Shown here one piece after another: positions 1 to 7,307 of a stretch of DNA of 24,055 nucleotides. Made by a program: the position numbers and the translations under genes. How positions within the stretch are numbered: the stretch's first letter is position 1; each line of letters opens with the position of its first letter. Origin of the DNA: Hyphomicrobiales bacterium (lineage in GTDB: Bacteria; Pseudomonadota; Alphaproteobacteria; Rhizobiales; Aestuariivirgaceae); contig JAIBJH010000010.1 in assembly GCA_020029455.1 (NCBI GenBank), positions 1 to 24,055 on the forward strand, written 5' to 3'. Below the pieces are notes generated by a model. The model ran no database searches. It was not told where the DNA came from and was given only the letters and a program-made list of their open reading frames with translations.

Positions 1-116
1 AGTGACGCAGAGCATCCCGATAGACGGACTGGTGGCAACACCCTGGAGCGCCGTCGACCGTGGCACTGCAAGAGTGACCCCGAGGCCAAAATCGCTGCGC
101 CTGGTACTGCAAAGTG

Positions 117-160
117 GCCACTTTCCGCTTATCCGCCGCAAGGCGGCGGGCGAAAGTGGC
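117..160. repeat. Nested inverted repeat (hairpin)
   Basis: The outer arms GCCACTTTC (117-125) and GAAAGTGGC (152-160) are exact complements. Inside them CCGCC (133-137) and GGCGG (142-146) form a second stem. There is no adjacent T-run, so this is not an obvious intrinsic terminator. It could be an intergenic repeat or a structured RNA end. Function unknown. Confidence 0.6.
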
Positions 161-270
161 ATCGTGGCTTCAGCCACCTTTCTTTCTACTGAGAATTCTC
201 GAGGTTTGAAGCCATGAACAGGCACTCTCCTCCACCTTTTCTCTTTCATCCGCCGTGAAGACCGCCCGGC

Positions 271-347
271 CCTCACTCACCGCGACACAAATTCACCCCT
301 CTCTTCTGGAGAGGGTGCCCCCGGACTTGATCCGGGGGCGGGTGAGG
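271..347. repeat. Composite palindromic intergenic repeat (REP-like)
   Basis: CCTCAC (271-276) pairs with GTGAGG (342-347) and encloses two hairpins: CTCTC/GAGAG (299-303 and 309-313), and a perfect 8-bp stem CCCCCGGA/TCCGGGGG (318-325 and 331-338) around CTTGA. Similar double-hairpin blocks, often with a 'GGACTTGATCC' core, occur in many copies between genes of alphaproteobacteria. That comparison is from memory; only this one copy can be seen here. Confidence 0.5.
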
Positions 348-363
348 TTGTGGCCGCTCGCGC

Positions 364-407
364 AAAAAAACAGCCGATGGTCAAAGCTTGCCTTTGACCA
401 TCGGCTG
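364..407 (-). terminator. Intrinsic terminator of the coiled-coil gene
   Basis: A perfect 16-bp stem (371-386 with 392-407, arm CAGCCGATGGTCAAAG) has a 5-base loop and is followed, on the minus strand, by seven T residues (364-370). It sits about 50 bases past the stop of the minus-strand gene that ends at 456. Confidence 0.88.
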
Positions 408-455
408 CTGGGTTTCCGTGGGAAGCCTTCAATGCCGCCCCAGATCGAAGTCCCC

Positions 456-1187
456 TCACGAAACCTTGTAGCTGCTCGCCCGCAATGCTGCGAGGCGCTG
501 GCCGATATCGACGAAGGAATCGGCTACCGCTTTGAGATCGTCAACGCGCTCGTCATCGCGTTCGGCGCGCCACTGGGCGAGACGCTGGTCAAGCGCCCTT
601 TGCGAATTGCTCTTCAGCGTTTCAAGGCCCGTCGCGGTTTCCGCCTTGTGTTCCTCCACCGCATTGGAAATCTGCTCGAGATCGCGGCGGGCGGTCGCAA
701 GCGTGTTGTTCATGCTTTCAAAAGTCGTGTCGGATAGCGCCTTGAGCCGCGCATTCATCTCTTCCGCATGGGCGGCAAGGGCCCGCTCCACATGGTCGCG
801 CAGTTCCGCCATCTGCTGGTCATGGCGGGCATTGGCCTTTTCATAGAGACCCTGCAGATCGCCAAAGGCTGTCTTGAGCTTGGCAACGCCCGAGGCGAGT
901 TCGGTGATCTGGCTCGAAAGCACGCCGAAATTCTGCTGCTGGGAGAGATCCTGCTCTTCAAGGATGTCGACCATTTCGCTGTAACGCGCATCGGCAAGTT
1001 TTTGGGTGGGCCCCATCAAGAGGTCGCGGAGCTTGCTCAGCACTTCCTCTGAGCGCTCGCTGCTCATCATCGCCTCGTTGACGCGCACACCGGGACGCGA
1101 TGGCGGGCCAGCCCGCTTCACGGCACTCAACTTTGTGCTGCCGTACTTCGGCACGCTCGCCGGCTTGTCCTGTGAAACTACATTCAT
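456..1187 (-). CDS. Hypothetical coiled-coil protein
   Basis: This is a 243-residue soluble protein that I cannot assign to a named family. The first 40 residues are basic and Pro/Ser-rich and look disordered. From about residue 43 to the end it is almost uninterrupted charged helix rich in Ala, Glu, Leu, Gln and Arg, with heptad-like spacing, so a long coiled coil is likely. It shows no signal peptide, membrane segment or catalytic motif. The ATG at 1187 is supported by GGAAAGG about 9 bases upstream, and a strong terminator follows the stop. The gene is divergent from pgk across a 395-base gap. A structural or scaffolding role is only a guess. Confidence 0.75.
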   Translation of the reverse strand: MNVVSQDKPASVPKYGSTKLSAVKRAGPPSRPGVRVNEAMMSSERSEEVLSKLRDLLMGPTQKLADARYSEMVDILEEQDLSQQQNFGVLSSQITELASGVAKLKTAFGDLQGLYEKANARHDQQMAELRDHVERALAAHAEEMNARLKALSDTTFESMNNTLATARRDLEQISNAVEEHKAETATGLETLKSNSQRALDQRLAQWRAERDDERVDDLKAVADSFVDIGQRLAALRASSYKVS

Positions 1188-1582
1188 TGTCGTGCCTTTC
1201 CGTCCATGCTGTTACGCCGACCCTGTTGTTTTAATTCCTTCCCGTTTCCTGCAAGCCGCATGCCACGGCAATTGAACAGACCAACGGGTTGAGCCATCTT
1301 CCCGATCGTTGACGGCTTATCACGAAGAAGCCGAAAATTTTATCGACCTGTTAACTTAATCCTAATTGTTAAGGTTGCTGGCAGGCCGTTGGGCGCCACC
1401 ATGGTTAACATGCCCCTTTTCACGCTAGGCTGCCTGGGCTACAGCAGCCGGCGGCCAGTTGACCGCCGATAAGCTGCTGTTGCACTTTGAATCTGGCGCA
1501 TCTTCCGCTTCGCAGGCAATTCCGCCTGCTCGCACGATGCGCTGGGCCCCCATCCAATACTTGTCCCACTCCAGGAGTATCC
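1188..1582. other. Divergent intergenic region and pgk leader
   Basis: This 395-base gap lies between two divergently transcribed genes and must contain promoters for both. An AT-rich patch near 1335-1375 holds several TTAA/GTTAAC motifs. Closer to pgk, CTAGGC (1425-1430) could serve as a weak -10 element, though no good -35 box is seen. A long hairpin (1441-1480) and a clear ribosome-binding site AGGAG (1572-1576) follow. No reading frame here looks genuine; the open frame upstream of pgk's ATG is read-through of the leader. Confidence 0.55.
1441..1480 (+). promoter_or_regulatory. Long hairpin in the pgk 5' leader
   Basis: ACAGCAGC (1441-1448) pairs with GCTGCTGT (1473-1480), and CGGCGG (1449-1454) pairs with CCGCCG (1463-1468). 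This gives a 14-bp stem with an 8-base loop and a 4-base bulge (ATAA) on the 3' arm. It lies about 100 bases before the pgk start and has no T-run after it, so it looks more like leader structure than a terminator. A regulatory role is inferred only from position and stability. Confidence 0.5.
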
Positions 1583-2770
1583 ATGCCCGCCTTCCGCACC
1601 CTTGATGATGTCAACGTTTCCGGCAAGCGCGTCGTCATCCGGCTTGACCTCAATGTGCCCATGGAAAAAGGCAAGGTAACCGACACAACCCGCATTGAGC
1701 GCGTGTTGCCGACACTGAAGGAACTGCTCCGCAACAATGCCGTCGTCGTTATCCTCGCCCATTTCGACCGGCCCAAGGGCAAGGTCGTGCCTGAAATGTC
1801 CCTGAAGCCCGTGGCTGCGGCCCTCGAAAAACTGCTCCATCACAAGGTGCAGTTCGTCTTCACCGACTGGCAAAAGGCTCCGACCATTTCAGCAAAGCCC
1901 GGTGACGTGATCCTGATGGAGAACACCCGTTATCATGGTGGTGAAGAAAAGAACGACGCTGGCTTCGCCAAAATGCTCGGCAGCCTCGGCGACATTTTCG
2001 TGAATGACGCCTTCTCCGCTGCTCACCGCGCCCACTCTTCCACTGAAGGCATTGCCCATATGCTCCCCGCCTATGCCGGCCGCGCCATGGAACAGGAATT
2101 GTCAGCGTTGGCCTCAGCTCTTGAAACACCGAAGAAGCCGGTGATTGCAATTGTTGGCGGCGCCAAGGTGTCAACCAAGCTCGATCTTCTCGGCAACCTG
2201 GTGAAGAAGGTGGAAGGCCTGGTGATCGGCGGCGCCATGGCAAACACATTCCTTGCGGCCCAAGGCTATGGCGTCGGCAAATCCCTCGCCGAACCTGACC
2301 TTGCAGATACGGCCCGCGAAGTCCTGCAGGCTGCCGAAAAGGTAAGCTGCGCCGTCATTCTCCCCGTTGATGCCATTGTGGCAAAAGAATTCAAAGCCGG
2401 AGCGGAATCCCATGACTATGGCATCGACGCCATTCCCGCCGACGGCATGATGCTCGATGTAGGCCCCATGTCGGTGGACCGCGTGAAGGCAGCCATCGAC
2501 AATGCCCACACGCTGCTCTGGAATGGACCCTTCGGCGCCTTCGAGACCGAACCCTTTGATGCCGCCACGGTGGCAATCGCAAAATATGCCGCCGCTCGCA
2601 CCAGGGCGGGCAAGCTCGTTTCCATCGCGGGCGGCGGAGACACCGTGGCAGCCTTGAACCACGCAGGTGTTGCCAATGACTTCACCTACATTTCGACAGC
2701 AGGCGGAGCATTCCTTGAATGGCTGGAAGGCAAGGAACTGCCGGGCGTCAAAGCACTGATGAAAAACTGA
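1583..2770 (+). CDS. pgk: Phosphoglycerate kinase
   Basis: This cytosolic glycolytic/gluconeogenic enzyme transfers phosphate between 1,3-bisphosphoglycerate and ADP. The 395-residue length is typical. Signatures in order: RLDLNVPM near the N-terminus, AHFDRPKGK, MENTRYHGGEEKND, VNDAFSAAHRAHSS, the hinge/nucleotide region IVGGAKVSTKLDLL, WNGPFGAFE, and the C-terminal IAGGGDTVAAL and STAGGAFLEWLEG. I chose the ATG at 1583 because AGGAG lies 6 bases upstream and the homologous region begins right there; an in-frame TTG at 1487 would add 32 unrelated residues. In many alphaproteobacteria pgk follows gap; here it stands alone and convergent with a glycosyltransferase gene. Confidence 0.97.
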   Translation: MPAFRTLDDVNVSGKRVVIRLDLNVPMEKGKVTDTTRIERVLPTLKELLRNNAVVVILAHFDRPKGKVVPEMSLKPVAAALEKLLHHKVQFVFTDWQKAPTISAKPGDVILMENTRYHGGEEKNDAGFAKMLGSLGDIFVNDAFSAAHRAHSSTEGIAHMLPAYAGRAMEQELSALASALETPKKPVIAIVGGAKVSTKLDLLGNLVKKVEGLVIGGAMANTFLAAQGYGVGKSLAEPDLADTAREVLQAAEKVSCAVILPVDAIVAKEFKAGAESHDYGIDAIPADGMMLDVGPMSVDRVKAAIDNAHTLLWNGPFGAFETEPFDAATVAIAKYAAARTRAGKLVSIAGGGDTVAALNHAGVANDFTYISTAGGAFLEWLEGKELPGVKALMKN

Positions 2771-2821
2771 CTCGTCCGGGCTTTCCGCAGAGCGGAAACC
2801 GCGCGCGCGAACGCGTGAAAA

Positions 2822-3808
2822 CTATGCACGGGTACCGTTAGTGCCGGCCAGTAGATCTTCCCAATTCTCATGGCTTTTGTAGTTTATTGATCCCTGGAAA
2901 ACGGAAAAATCCTTCAACAGTTCATCAACCCCGAAAATGCGGGCCGCAAAAATATTGACAACTGTCAAAAAGTTCCGGCGCTCAAACTCGAGGATCGAAA
3001 GGAAATCACGCCGAATGGATTGGGCATCGGGGTTGAGCCTGGCAAACTCTTCTACAGCCAAGGCAACGGCCTCCGGTTCTGCTTCAACAATGCGCGAATT
3101 GCTCGAGTTGAGATAGCGCATACGCCCACCTGCCGCCGGAATGGACACCACCGGCACTCCACACATGAGGGACTCACAGCACGCTCTCATGGCTCCCTCA
3201 CGATCCGAAAGGCAAAGGCTTGAACGTGATCGATTGATTACATGGGCCACTTCACGCAAGGAGAGACGGGCATAATTCGCATTGCCCATCTCGTTCAGAA
3301 TTTTGGCGTGCGCAAGAATCCTGCGCACTTCTTGCTCATATGCCACGTCCTCCAGATCGGGTTTGCTGCTGTGATAGTAGTGAATCAGCGCCAGTGACTT
3401 CACGCATCGGCAGAGCTGATGATTCTTGAACGTCCGAAAAGTCGCGTTATAGAGCGCATCGTAGATCTTGGGCACTTCCGGCATCGGTCTGAAGGTATTT
3501 TCGTCCACAAACAAATATGTGCTGGCCAGAACGGTCGCGAGGCCCCGTGATTGTAACTCGACAAATTCCTCCTCTTCATTTGCCAGGAACAGGAACTCCG
3601 CGCCCGGCAGTGTCTTGGCCGCGTCGACGAAATTCTCTACCAGTTTGTCATACTGCCCGTGCAGCGACCAGGCAGGGCTTAGGAGATGCAGTGACTTGCG
3701 GCCCGCAAATAGCTCCGGCCTCGCAGAGGCCACACCCAGCGGCATGATATAATTGATCGATGATAAAATCACCAGCGGCGAAGAACTGACAATGCATCCG
3801 CGGTTCAT
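2822..3808 (-). CDS. Glycosyltransferase, GT4/group 1-like
   Basis: This 328-residue protein has a C-terminal half typical of GT-B glycosyltransferases: LREVAHVINRSRSSLCLS, then DREGAMRACCESLMCGVPVV and the Gly-rich turn PAAGGRMRYL. The E-x7-E-like nucleotide-sugar-binding segment lies near residues 205-215. The N-terminal half is shorter than in most GT4 enzymes, so acceptor and sugar cannot be predicted. There is no signal peptide or clear membrane segment. The start at 3808 lacks a good ribosome-binding site and could lie elsewhere. Base composition is lower than in the neighbours (sampled 60-base lines are 40-50% GC against about 60%) and no other polysaccharide genes adjoin, which suggests acquisition or an isolated remnant of a surface-glycan locus. 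Confidence 0.72.
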   Translation of the reverse strand: MNRGCIVSSSPLVILSSINYIMPLGVASARPELFAGRKSLHLLSPAWSLHGQYDKLVENFVDAAKTLPGAEFLFLANEEEEFVELQSRGLATVLASTYLFVDENTFRPMPEVPKIYDALYNATFRTFKNHQLCRCVKSLALIHYYHSSKPDLEDVAYEQEVRRILAHAKILNEMGNANYARLSLREVAHVINRSRSSLCLSDREGAMRACCESLMCGVPVVSIPAAGGRMRYLNSSNSRIVEAEPEAVALAVEEFARLNPDAQSIRRDFLSILEFERRNFLTVVNIFAARIFGVDELLKDFSVFQGSINYKSHENWEDLLAGTNGTRA

Positions 3809-3982
3809 GGTGGATTTCGGTCCTGACGAATTTTCCGGCTAATGACTGACAGGAATATGAAACGGAATCGTGCGAAAATTGACCGGCAACAGGGTCCGGC
3901 GTCAAGGCATAGATGAGGGGATAGCTGCCCTGCAATCTTGGCGTTTGCCGCATTGGGCCGTCAGCCCCTATCGACAGCGCCC

Positions 3983-5185
3983 ATGACGGCAACAGCCCTC
4001 CCATCTTCCAGCGCAAACCGCACTGTCTTTGCCATCCTGTTTGCGGCAGCAGGCTGTCACCTCATCAACGACACCATGCAGTCGATTGTGATTTCGTCCT
4101 ATCCGCTTCTGCGCGAAAACTATGCACTGACCTTCACGCAAGTGGGTCTGATGACTTTCGCCTTCCAGATGACCGGCTCGCTGCTGCAGCCCTTTATCGG
4201 CAGCTACACCGACCGCCATCCGCTTCCTGCGATCCTGCCGCTGGCCCCTGCCTTCACGCTGTTGGGCTTTATCCTTTTGGCGCTAGCACCCAACTATCCG
4301 CTGCTCCTCACTGCCGCCGTTTCTATTGGCATTGGCTCTGCCATGTTCCACCCCGACGCTTCCCGCGTCTCGCGCCTTGCCGCAGGCGGGCGTTACGGCA
4401 TGGCGCAATCGATCTTTCAAGTCGGCGGAAATGTCGGCACTTCGTTAGGTCCGTTATGCGCGGCCTTCTTCATCCTGCCTCACGGCCAACACATGATCCT
4501 GTGGTTTGCCCTTCTCGCCGTGGCCTCCATTTCCATCCTCGGTATGGTTGCGAGATGGTTCACCAATCATCTGGCGGAAACGGCCGCCAAGCCCAAGCCC
4601 GCAAAATCCTCCAATGTTGATAGCAGGACGGTGGCGTTGAGCCTTGCCATTATCGTGGCGCTGATGCTCTCGAAATTCGTCTACATAGCAGCCCTGCACA
4701 GCTTCTATCCCTTTTTCCTGATGGATAGGTTCGGCACGGAGGCTTCACGCGCCCAGACTTATCTCTTCATTGTCCTCGGCGCGATTGCGGTCGGGACATT
4801 CGCGGGCGGGCCCATCGGTGACCGCATCGGCCGCAAGACCGTGATCTGGTTTTCCATTCTCGGCACTCTGCCATTTTCGTTGGCATTGCCTTACGCCAAT
4901 GAATTCTGGACCGTGGCCTTGACCATTCCCATCGGCCTTATCCTCTCCTCAGCCTTTCCGGCCATGGTAGTCTATGGCCAGGAACTGCTACCAGGCCGTG
5001 TGGGCACAATCTCTGGACTGTTCTTCGGCCTTGCATTTGGCCTGGGTGGCATCGGCGCTGCGGCCCTTGGCGCACTGGCGGACGCGACCTCACTTCGCTT
5101 CGTCTTCGTTGCAACGTCCTTCTTGCCCGCGCTGGGCCTCCTCGCCTTCTTCCTGCCGGGCCGCGACCGGCTGCAGGGCACCTGA
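3983..5185 (+). CDS. MFS transporter, fosmidomycin-resistance (Fsr) family
   Basis: A roughly 400-residue inner-membrane protein with about 12 hydrophobic segments. The segment HPDASRVSRLAAGGRYGMAQ followed by SIFQVGGNVGTSLGP is characteristic of Fsr-type major facilitator proteins, as is the early HLINDTMQS motif. The cytoplasmic loop motif GDRIGRKTV sits between segments 8 and 9. Family members are drug:proton antiporters such as Escherichia coli Fsr; the substrate here is unknown. I prefer the ATG at 3983 (MTATALPSSS), but an in-frame TTG at 3938 is possible and neither has a strong ribosome-binding site. It heads a plus-strand series with the ThiE-like and Sel1 genes, 32 bases before the next start. 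Confidence 0.88.
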   Translation: MTATALPSSSANRTVFAILFAAAGCHLINDTMQSIVISSYPLLRENYALTFTQVGLMTFAFQMTGSLLQPFIGSYTDRHPLPAILPLAPAFTLLGFILLALAPNYPLLLTAAVSIGIGSAMFHPDASRVSRLAAGGRYGMAQSIFQVGGNVGTSLGPLCAAFFILPHGQHMILWFALLAVASISILGMVARWFTNHLAETAAKPKPAKSSNVDSRTVALSLAIIVALMLSKFVYIAALHSFYPFFLMDRFGTEASRAQTYLFIVLGAIAVGTFAGGPIGDRIGRKTVIWFSILGTLPFSLALPYANEFWTVALTIPIGLILSSAFPAMVVYGQELLPGRVGTISGLFFGLAFGLGGIGAAALGALADATSLRFVFVATSFLPALGLLAFFLPGRDRLQGT

Positions 5186-5217
5186 AGCTTCATTCGACAA
5201 ATGCTGATGGCCTAGCT

Positions 5218-5796
5218 ATGGACGCGGCTCCCATGACCACGCGTTTCTTCCTTGTCCCGCCCGATACCATCGCTGAGAACTTGCTGCTCGCCTGCACCAA
5301 GGCCGCCTGTGCAGCTGCTGATTGCGCTTCAATTCTTGTCACTGAATCGATCAGCCCCGAAGCCGTGCAACAATTGCAATCTCTGGGGCTCGCAGTAATC
5401 CTGCGCGACGCAGAGCCGCGCAAGGTGCATCATCTCAAGGCCGATGGCCTGCAACTCTCCACTCTCGAAAATCTCATGGATGCCCGCAAAGCGCTCAAAA
5501 ACGAAAACCTGGGATTTCTCGCAGGTGTCTCACGCCACGCGGCCATGGAGGCTGCGGATGCGAGTGTTGACTACGTCGCCTTCAATCAGACCAAGCAATT
5601 CCAGGGCGAACCCATCATTGGTTGGTGGCAGGATGTAACATCGCTCCCGGCCGTCGCCTTTGACCCCGTGGACGGTGAACAGCTCTCCACGCTTTCGCCG
5701 CAAAAGCCGGATTTTATCCGGCCATCCGATCAGATGTGGCAGGATGAAGCGTCGGCCCGTGACGTGATGACAAAGCTTGTGGCGGCAATGAAATGA
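5218..5796 (+). CDS. Thiamine-phosphate-synthase-like (ThiE/TenI fold) protein
   Basis: This 192-residue protein resembles the TIM-barrel thiamine phosphate synthase family in its middle part: LAVILRDAE (58-66), ADGLQL (75-80, where ThiE has a diphosphate-site strand), and GVSRHAAMEAADASVDYVAF (103-122), matching the usual G-x-S-x-H...EA...AD-Y strand. The glycine-rich phosphate loop expected after this (GPIFPT-like) is replaced by NQTKQFQG, so normal thiamine phosphate synthesis is doubtful. Start may be ATG 5218 or ATG 5233. Its stop overlaps the Sel1 gene start by 4 bases (ATGA), indicating translational coupling. No other thiamine genes are nearby. Confidence 0.7.
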   Translation: MDAAPMTTRFFLVPPDTIAENLLLACTKAACAAADCASILVTESISPEAVQQLQSLGLAVILRDAEPRKVHHLKADGLQLSTLENLMDARKALKNENLGFLAGVSRHAAMEAADASVDYVAFNQTKQFQGEPIIGWWQDVTSLPAVAFDPVDGEQLSTLSPQKPDFIRPSDQMWQDEASARDVMTKLVAAMK

Positions 5797-6698
5797 AGAA
5801 ACATCTTGTTGTGCTTCTGGCTGCGGCCCTGCTCACGCAGCCGGTTCTTGCTGCGGCTACATTTGAAGAGGCAGTCGCCCTTTTCGAAGACAAGAACTAT
5901 GCCGAAGCTCGCGCCATCGCCGAACCCCTGGCCATGGCCGATGATCCGCGCGCCATGGCCATGATGGGGGCACTGCTGCAGAAGGGCCTGGCGACAGAGG
6001 CCAATCCTGCATCAGCTGCGGACTGGTATCGCAAGGCTGCGGAGAAAGGCCATCCCGGCGCGCAGTTCTCACTGGCCATGATGCAGCTCGATGGCTCGCT
6101 TGGCGAACCCGATCCCGAACAGGCGGCCGTCTGGCTCGAAAAGGCGGCAGAAGGCGGCAATCCCGATGCCCAATACAATTTGGGCCTCGTTTACTCCGGC
6201 CGCTATGCCACGGATCCTGACTGGAGCAAGGCTGCCCTGTGGTTTGGCAAGGCGGCCGATCAAAAGGTTTTGGAAGCCGAATATAATCTGGGCCTTCTTT
6301 ATCTGGAGGGTAAAGGCGTCGAGAAGAACCAAGTCTCAGCCGCCGACTGGTTTTCCCGCGCTGCGGTGAAGGGCATGCCCGATGCCGCCCTTGAATATGG
6401 CGTGCTCGTCATGCGCGGCGAAGGTGTGCAGCGCAATCTGGAGATCGGCCTCAAATGGCTGGACTTCGCAGCAAACAAGGGCCACCCCGTGGCGCAGAAC
6501 AGGCTTGCAAGGATCTATGCCTCTGGCGTGGGCGTCAAAGCCGATGTCGTCGAGGCCGCCAAATGGAATCTCCTCGCCACCGCCGGAGGCCGCCCTGATC
6601 CCACGCTGGATGAAATGATGGCAAAACTCACACCGGAACAGCGCAAGGAAGCCGAAGCGCAGGCCAAGAACTTCAAGCCCGAAGCTGACGCACCCTAG
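5793..6698 (+). CDS. Exported Sel1-repeat (TPR-like) protein
   Basis: A 301-residue protein beginning with a clear signal peptide (MKK, then a hydrophobic stretch ending VLAAA near residue 22), so it is probably periplasmic. It contains about six Sel1 repeats of some 36 residues, seen in the recurring pattern A-x-W-[YFL]-x-K-A-A-x-x-G-x-x-x-A-[QE]: for example ADWYRKAAEKGHPGAQFSL, AVWLEKAAEGGNPDAQYNL and IGLKWLDFAANKGHPVAQNR. Such repeats form helical protein-binding surfaces with no enzyme activity of their own. The start overlaps the ThiE-like gene by 4 bases. The stop abuts, with no gap, the stop of the convergent SRPBCC gene. Partner unknown. Confidence 0.88.
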   Translation: MKKHLVVLLAAALLTQPVLAAATFEEAVALFEDKNYAEARAIAEPLAMADDPRAMAMMGALLQKGLATEANPASAADWYRKAAEKGHPGAQFSLAMMQLDGSLGEPDPEQAAVWLEKAAEGGNPDAQYNLGLVYSGRYATDPDWSKAALWFGKAADQKVLEAEYNLGLLYLEGKGVEKNQVSAADWFSRAAVKGMPDAALEYGVLVMRGEGVQRNLEIGLKWLDFAANKGHPVAQNRLARIYASGVGVKADVVEAAKWNLLATAGGRPDPTLDEMMAKLTPEQRKEAEAQAKNFKPEADAP

Positions 6699-7232
6699 CT
6701 AGTTTGCCTCAGCATAGGATTTGAGATTGGCAAGGCCCTTCTCGAAATCAGGCCCTACCATCCGGTCCATGATGAGCCCGAACCAGCGTTCGATGATATT
6801 GCGCAGCGGCACATCAAGCGCCCAGTCCACCCGGGTACCTGCCCCCTCCTGGGCGAGATCGACCGTCGCTGTGGCCTGTCCCATCTCGCCAAAATCGAGC
6901 GCCGCAACGACCTGCTTGTTCTCGATAAGTCCGATGGTCTGCTGCGAACCTGTGCCCACATTGGGATGCTGCGAGGACCAGCTCATTTTCTGCCCGACAC
7001 CCGCCCCCTCGCCTTCAAAAGTCACAGTCATCTGGGGATCAAGCACAAACCAGGGCGACCAGTCCTTCGCACGCCTAAGGTCCGAAACCACCGCGAAGAT
7101 CTTCTCCGGCGGGGCATTGATGACGGTTGAGCGCGTCACATGCGCCTTGTCCGGCAGGACGAAGCCACCCGCCACGAAGACCAGGAAAAGCCCCAGCAGT
7201 ATATAGAAGACCCAGAGGGCGAATTTCTTCAT
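6699..7232 (-). CDS. Membrane-anchored SRPBCC-family protein
   Basis: The 177-residue product starts with MKK and one hydrophobic helix (about residues 4-26), an N-terminal anchor. A START-like/SRPBCC domain follows, recognised by the opening strand VTRSTVINAPPEKIFAVVSD, then the W-S-P-W motif and a late FEKGLANLK helix. Proteins of this type bind hydrophobic ligands, but the ligand is not predictable. I chose ATG 7232 over the upstream GTG at 7253 because GAGGTG lies just before it and MKKF begins the membrane helix. The gene is convergent with the Sel1 gene and divergent from suhB, whose start lies 75 bases away. Confidence 0.8.
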   Translation of the reverse strand: MKKFALWVFYILLGLFLVFVAGGFVLPDKAHVTRSTVINAPPEKIFAVVSDLRRAKDWSPWFVLDPQMTVTFEGEGAGVGQKMSWSSQHPNVGTGSQQTIGLIENKQVVAALDFGEMGQATATVDLAQEGAGTRVDWALDVPLRNIIERWFGLIMDRMVGPDFEKGLANLKSYAEAN

Positions 7233-7307
7233 GGGCACCTCGACGCGTTTCACTGGCTAACCTCCGGCAATCTTGCTATCGGACGCGCCGCAACGCAAGG
7301 AAAGACC

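Larger units (their letters stand above)
1..455. other. Gene-poor left edge with palindromic repeats
   Basis: I see no convincing coding region here. A short open frame at 2-217 begins with GTG at the very edge of the window, resembles no family I know, and runs through a long inverted repeat, so I do not call it. Other open frames overlap palindromes and the coiled-coil gene's terminator. The stretch holds a hairpin at 117-160, a composite palindromic element at 271-347, and a minus-strand terminator at 364-407. It reads as an intergenic region, or as the decayed end of something to the left. Confidence 0.6.

Noticed and set aside
2..217. Open frame with a GTG start at the left edge
   Set aside because: No recognisable family, no visible ribosome-binding site, and it runs through a long inverted repeat; more likely non-coding.
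1345..1375. CtrA-binding site (TTAA-N7-TTAA) in the TTAA-rich patch before pgk; also 23229-23252
   Set aside because: The spacing between TTAA halves is 9 or 14 bases here, not 7.
2782..2798. Terminator after pgk (TTTCCGC-AGA-GCGGAAA)
   Set aside because: The stem is perfect but only 7 bp, and there is no T-run on either side.
7140..7307. Upstream ATG for suhB
   Set aside because: The additional 56 residues are antisense to the SRPBCC gene and lie outside the family alignment; GTG 7308 has a proper ribosome-binding site.
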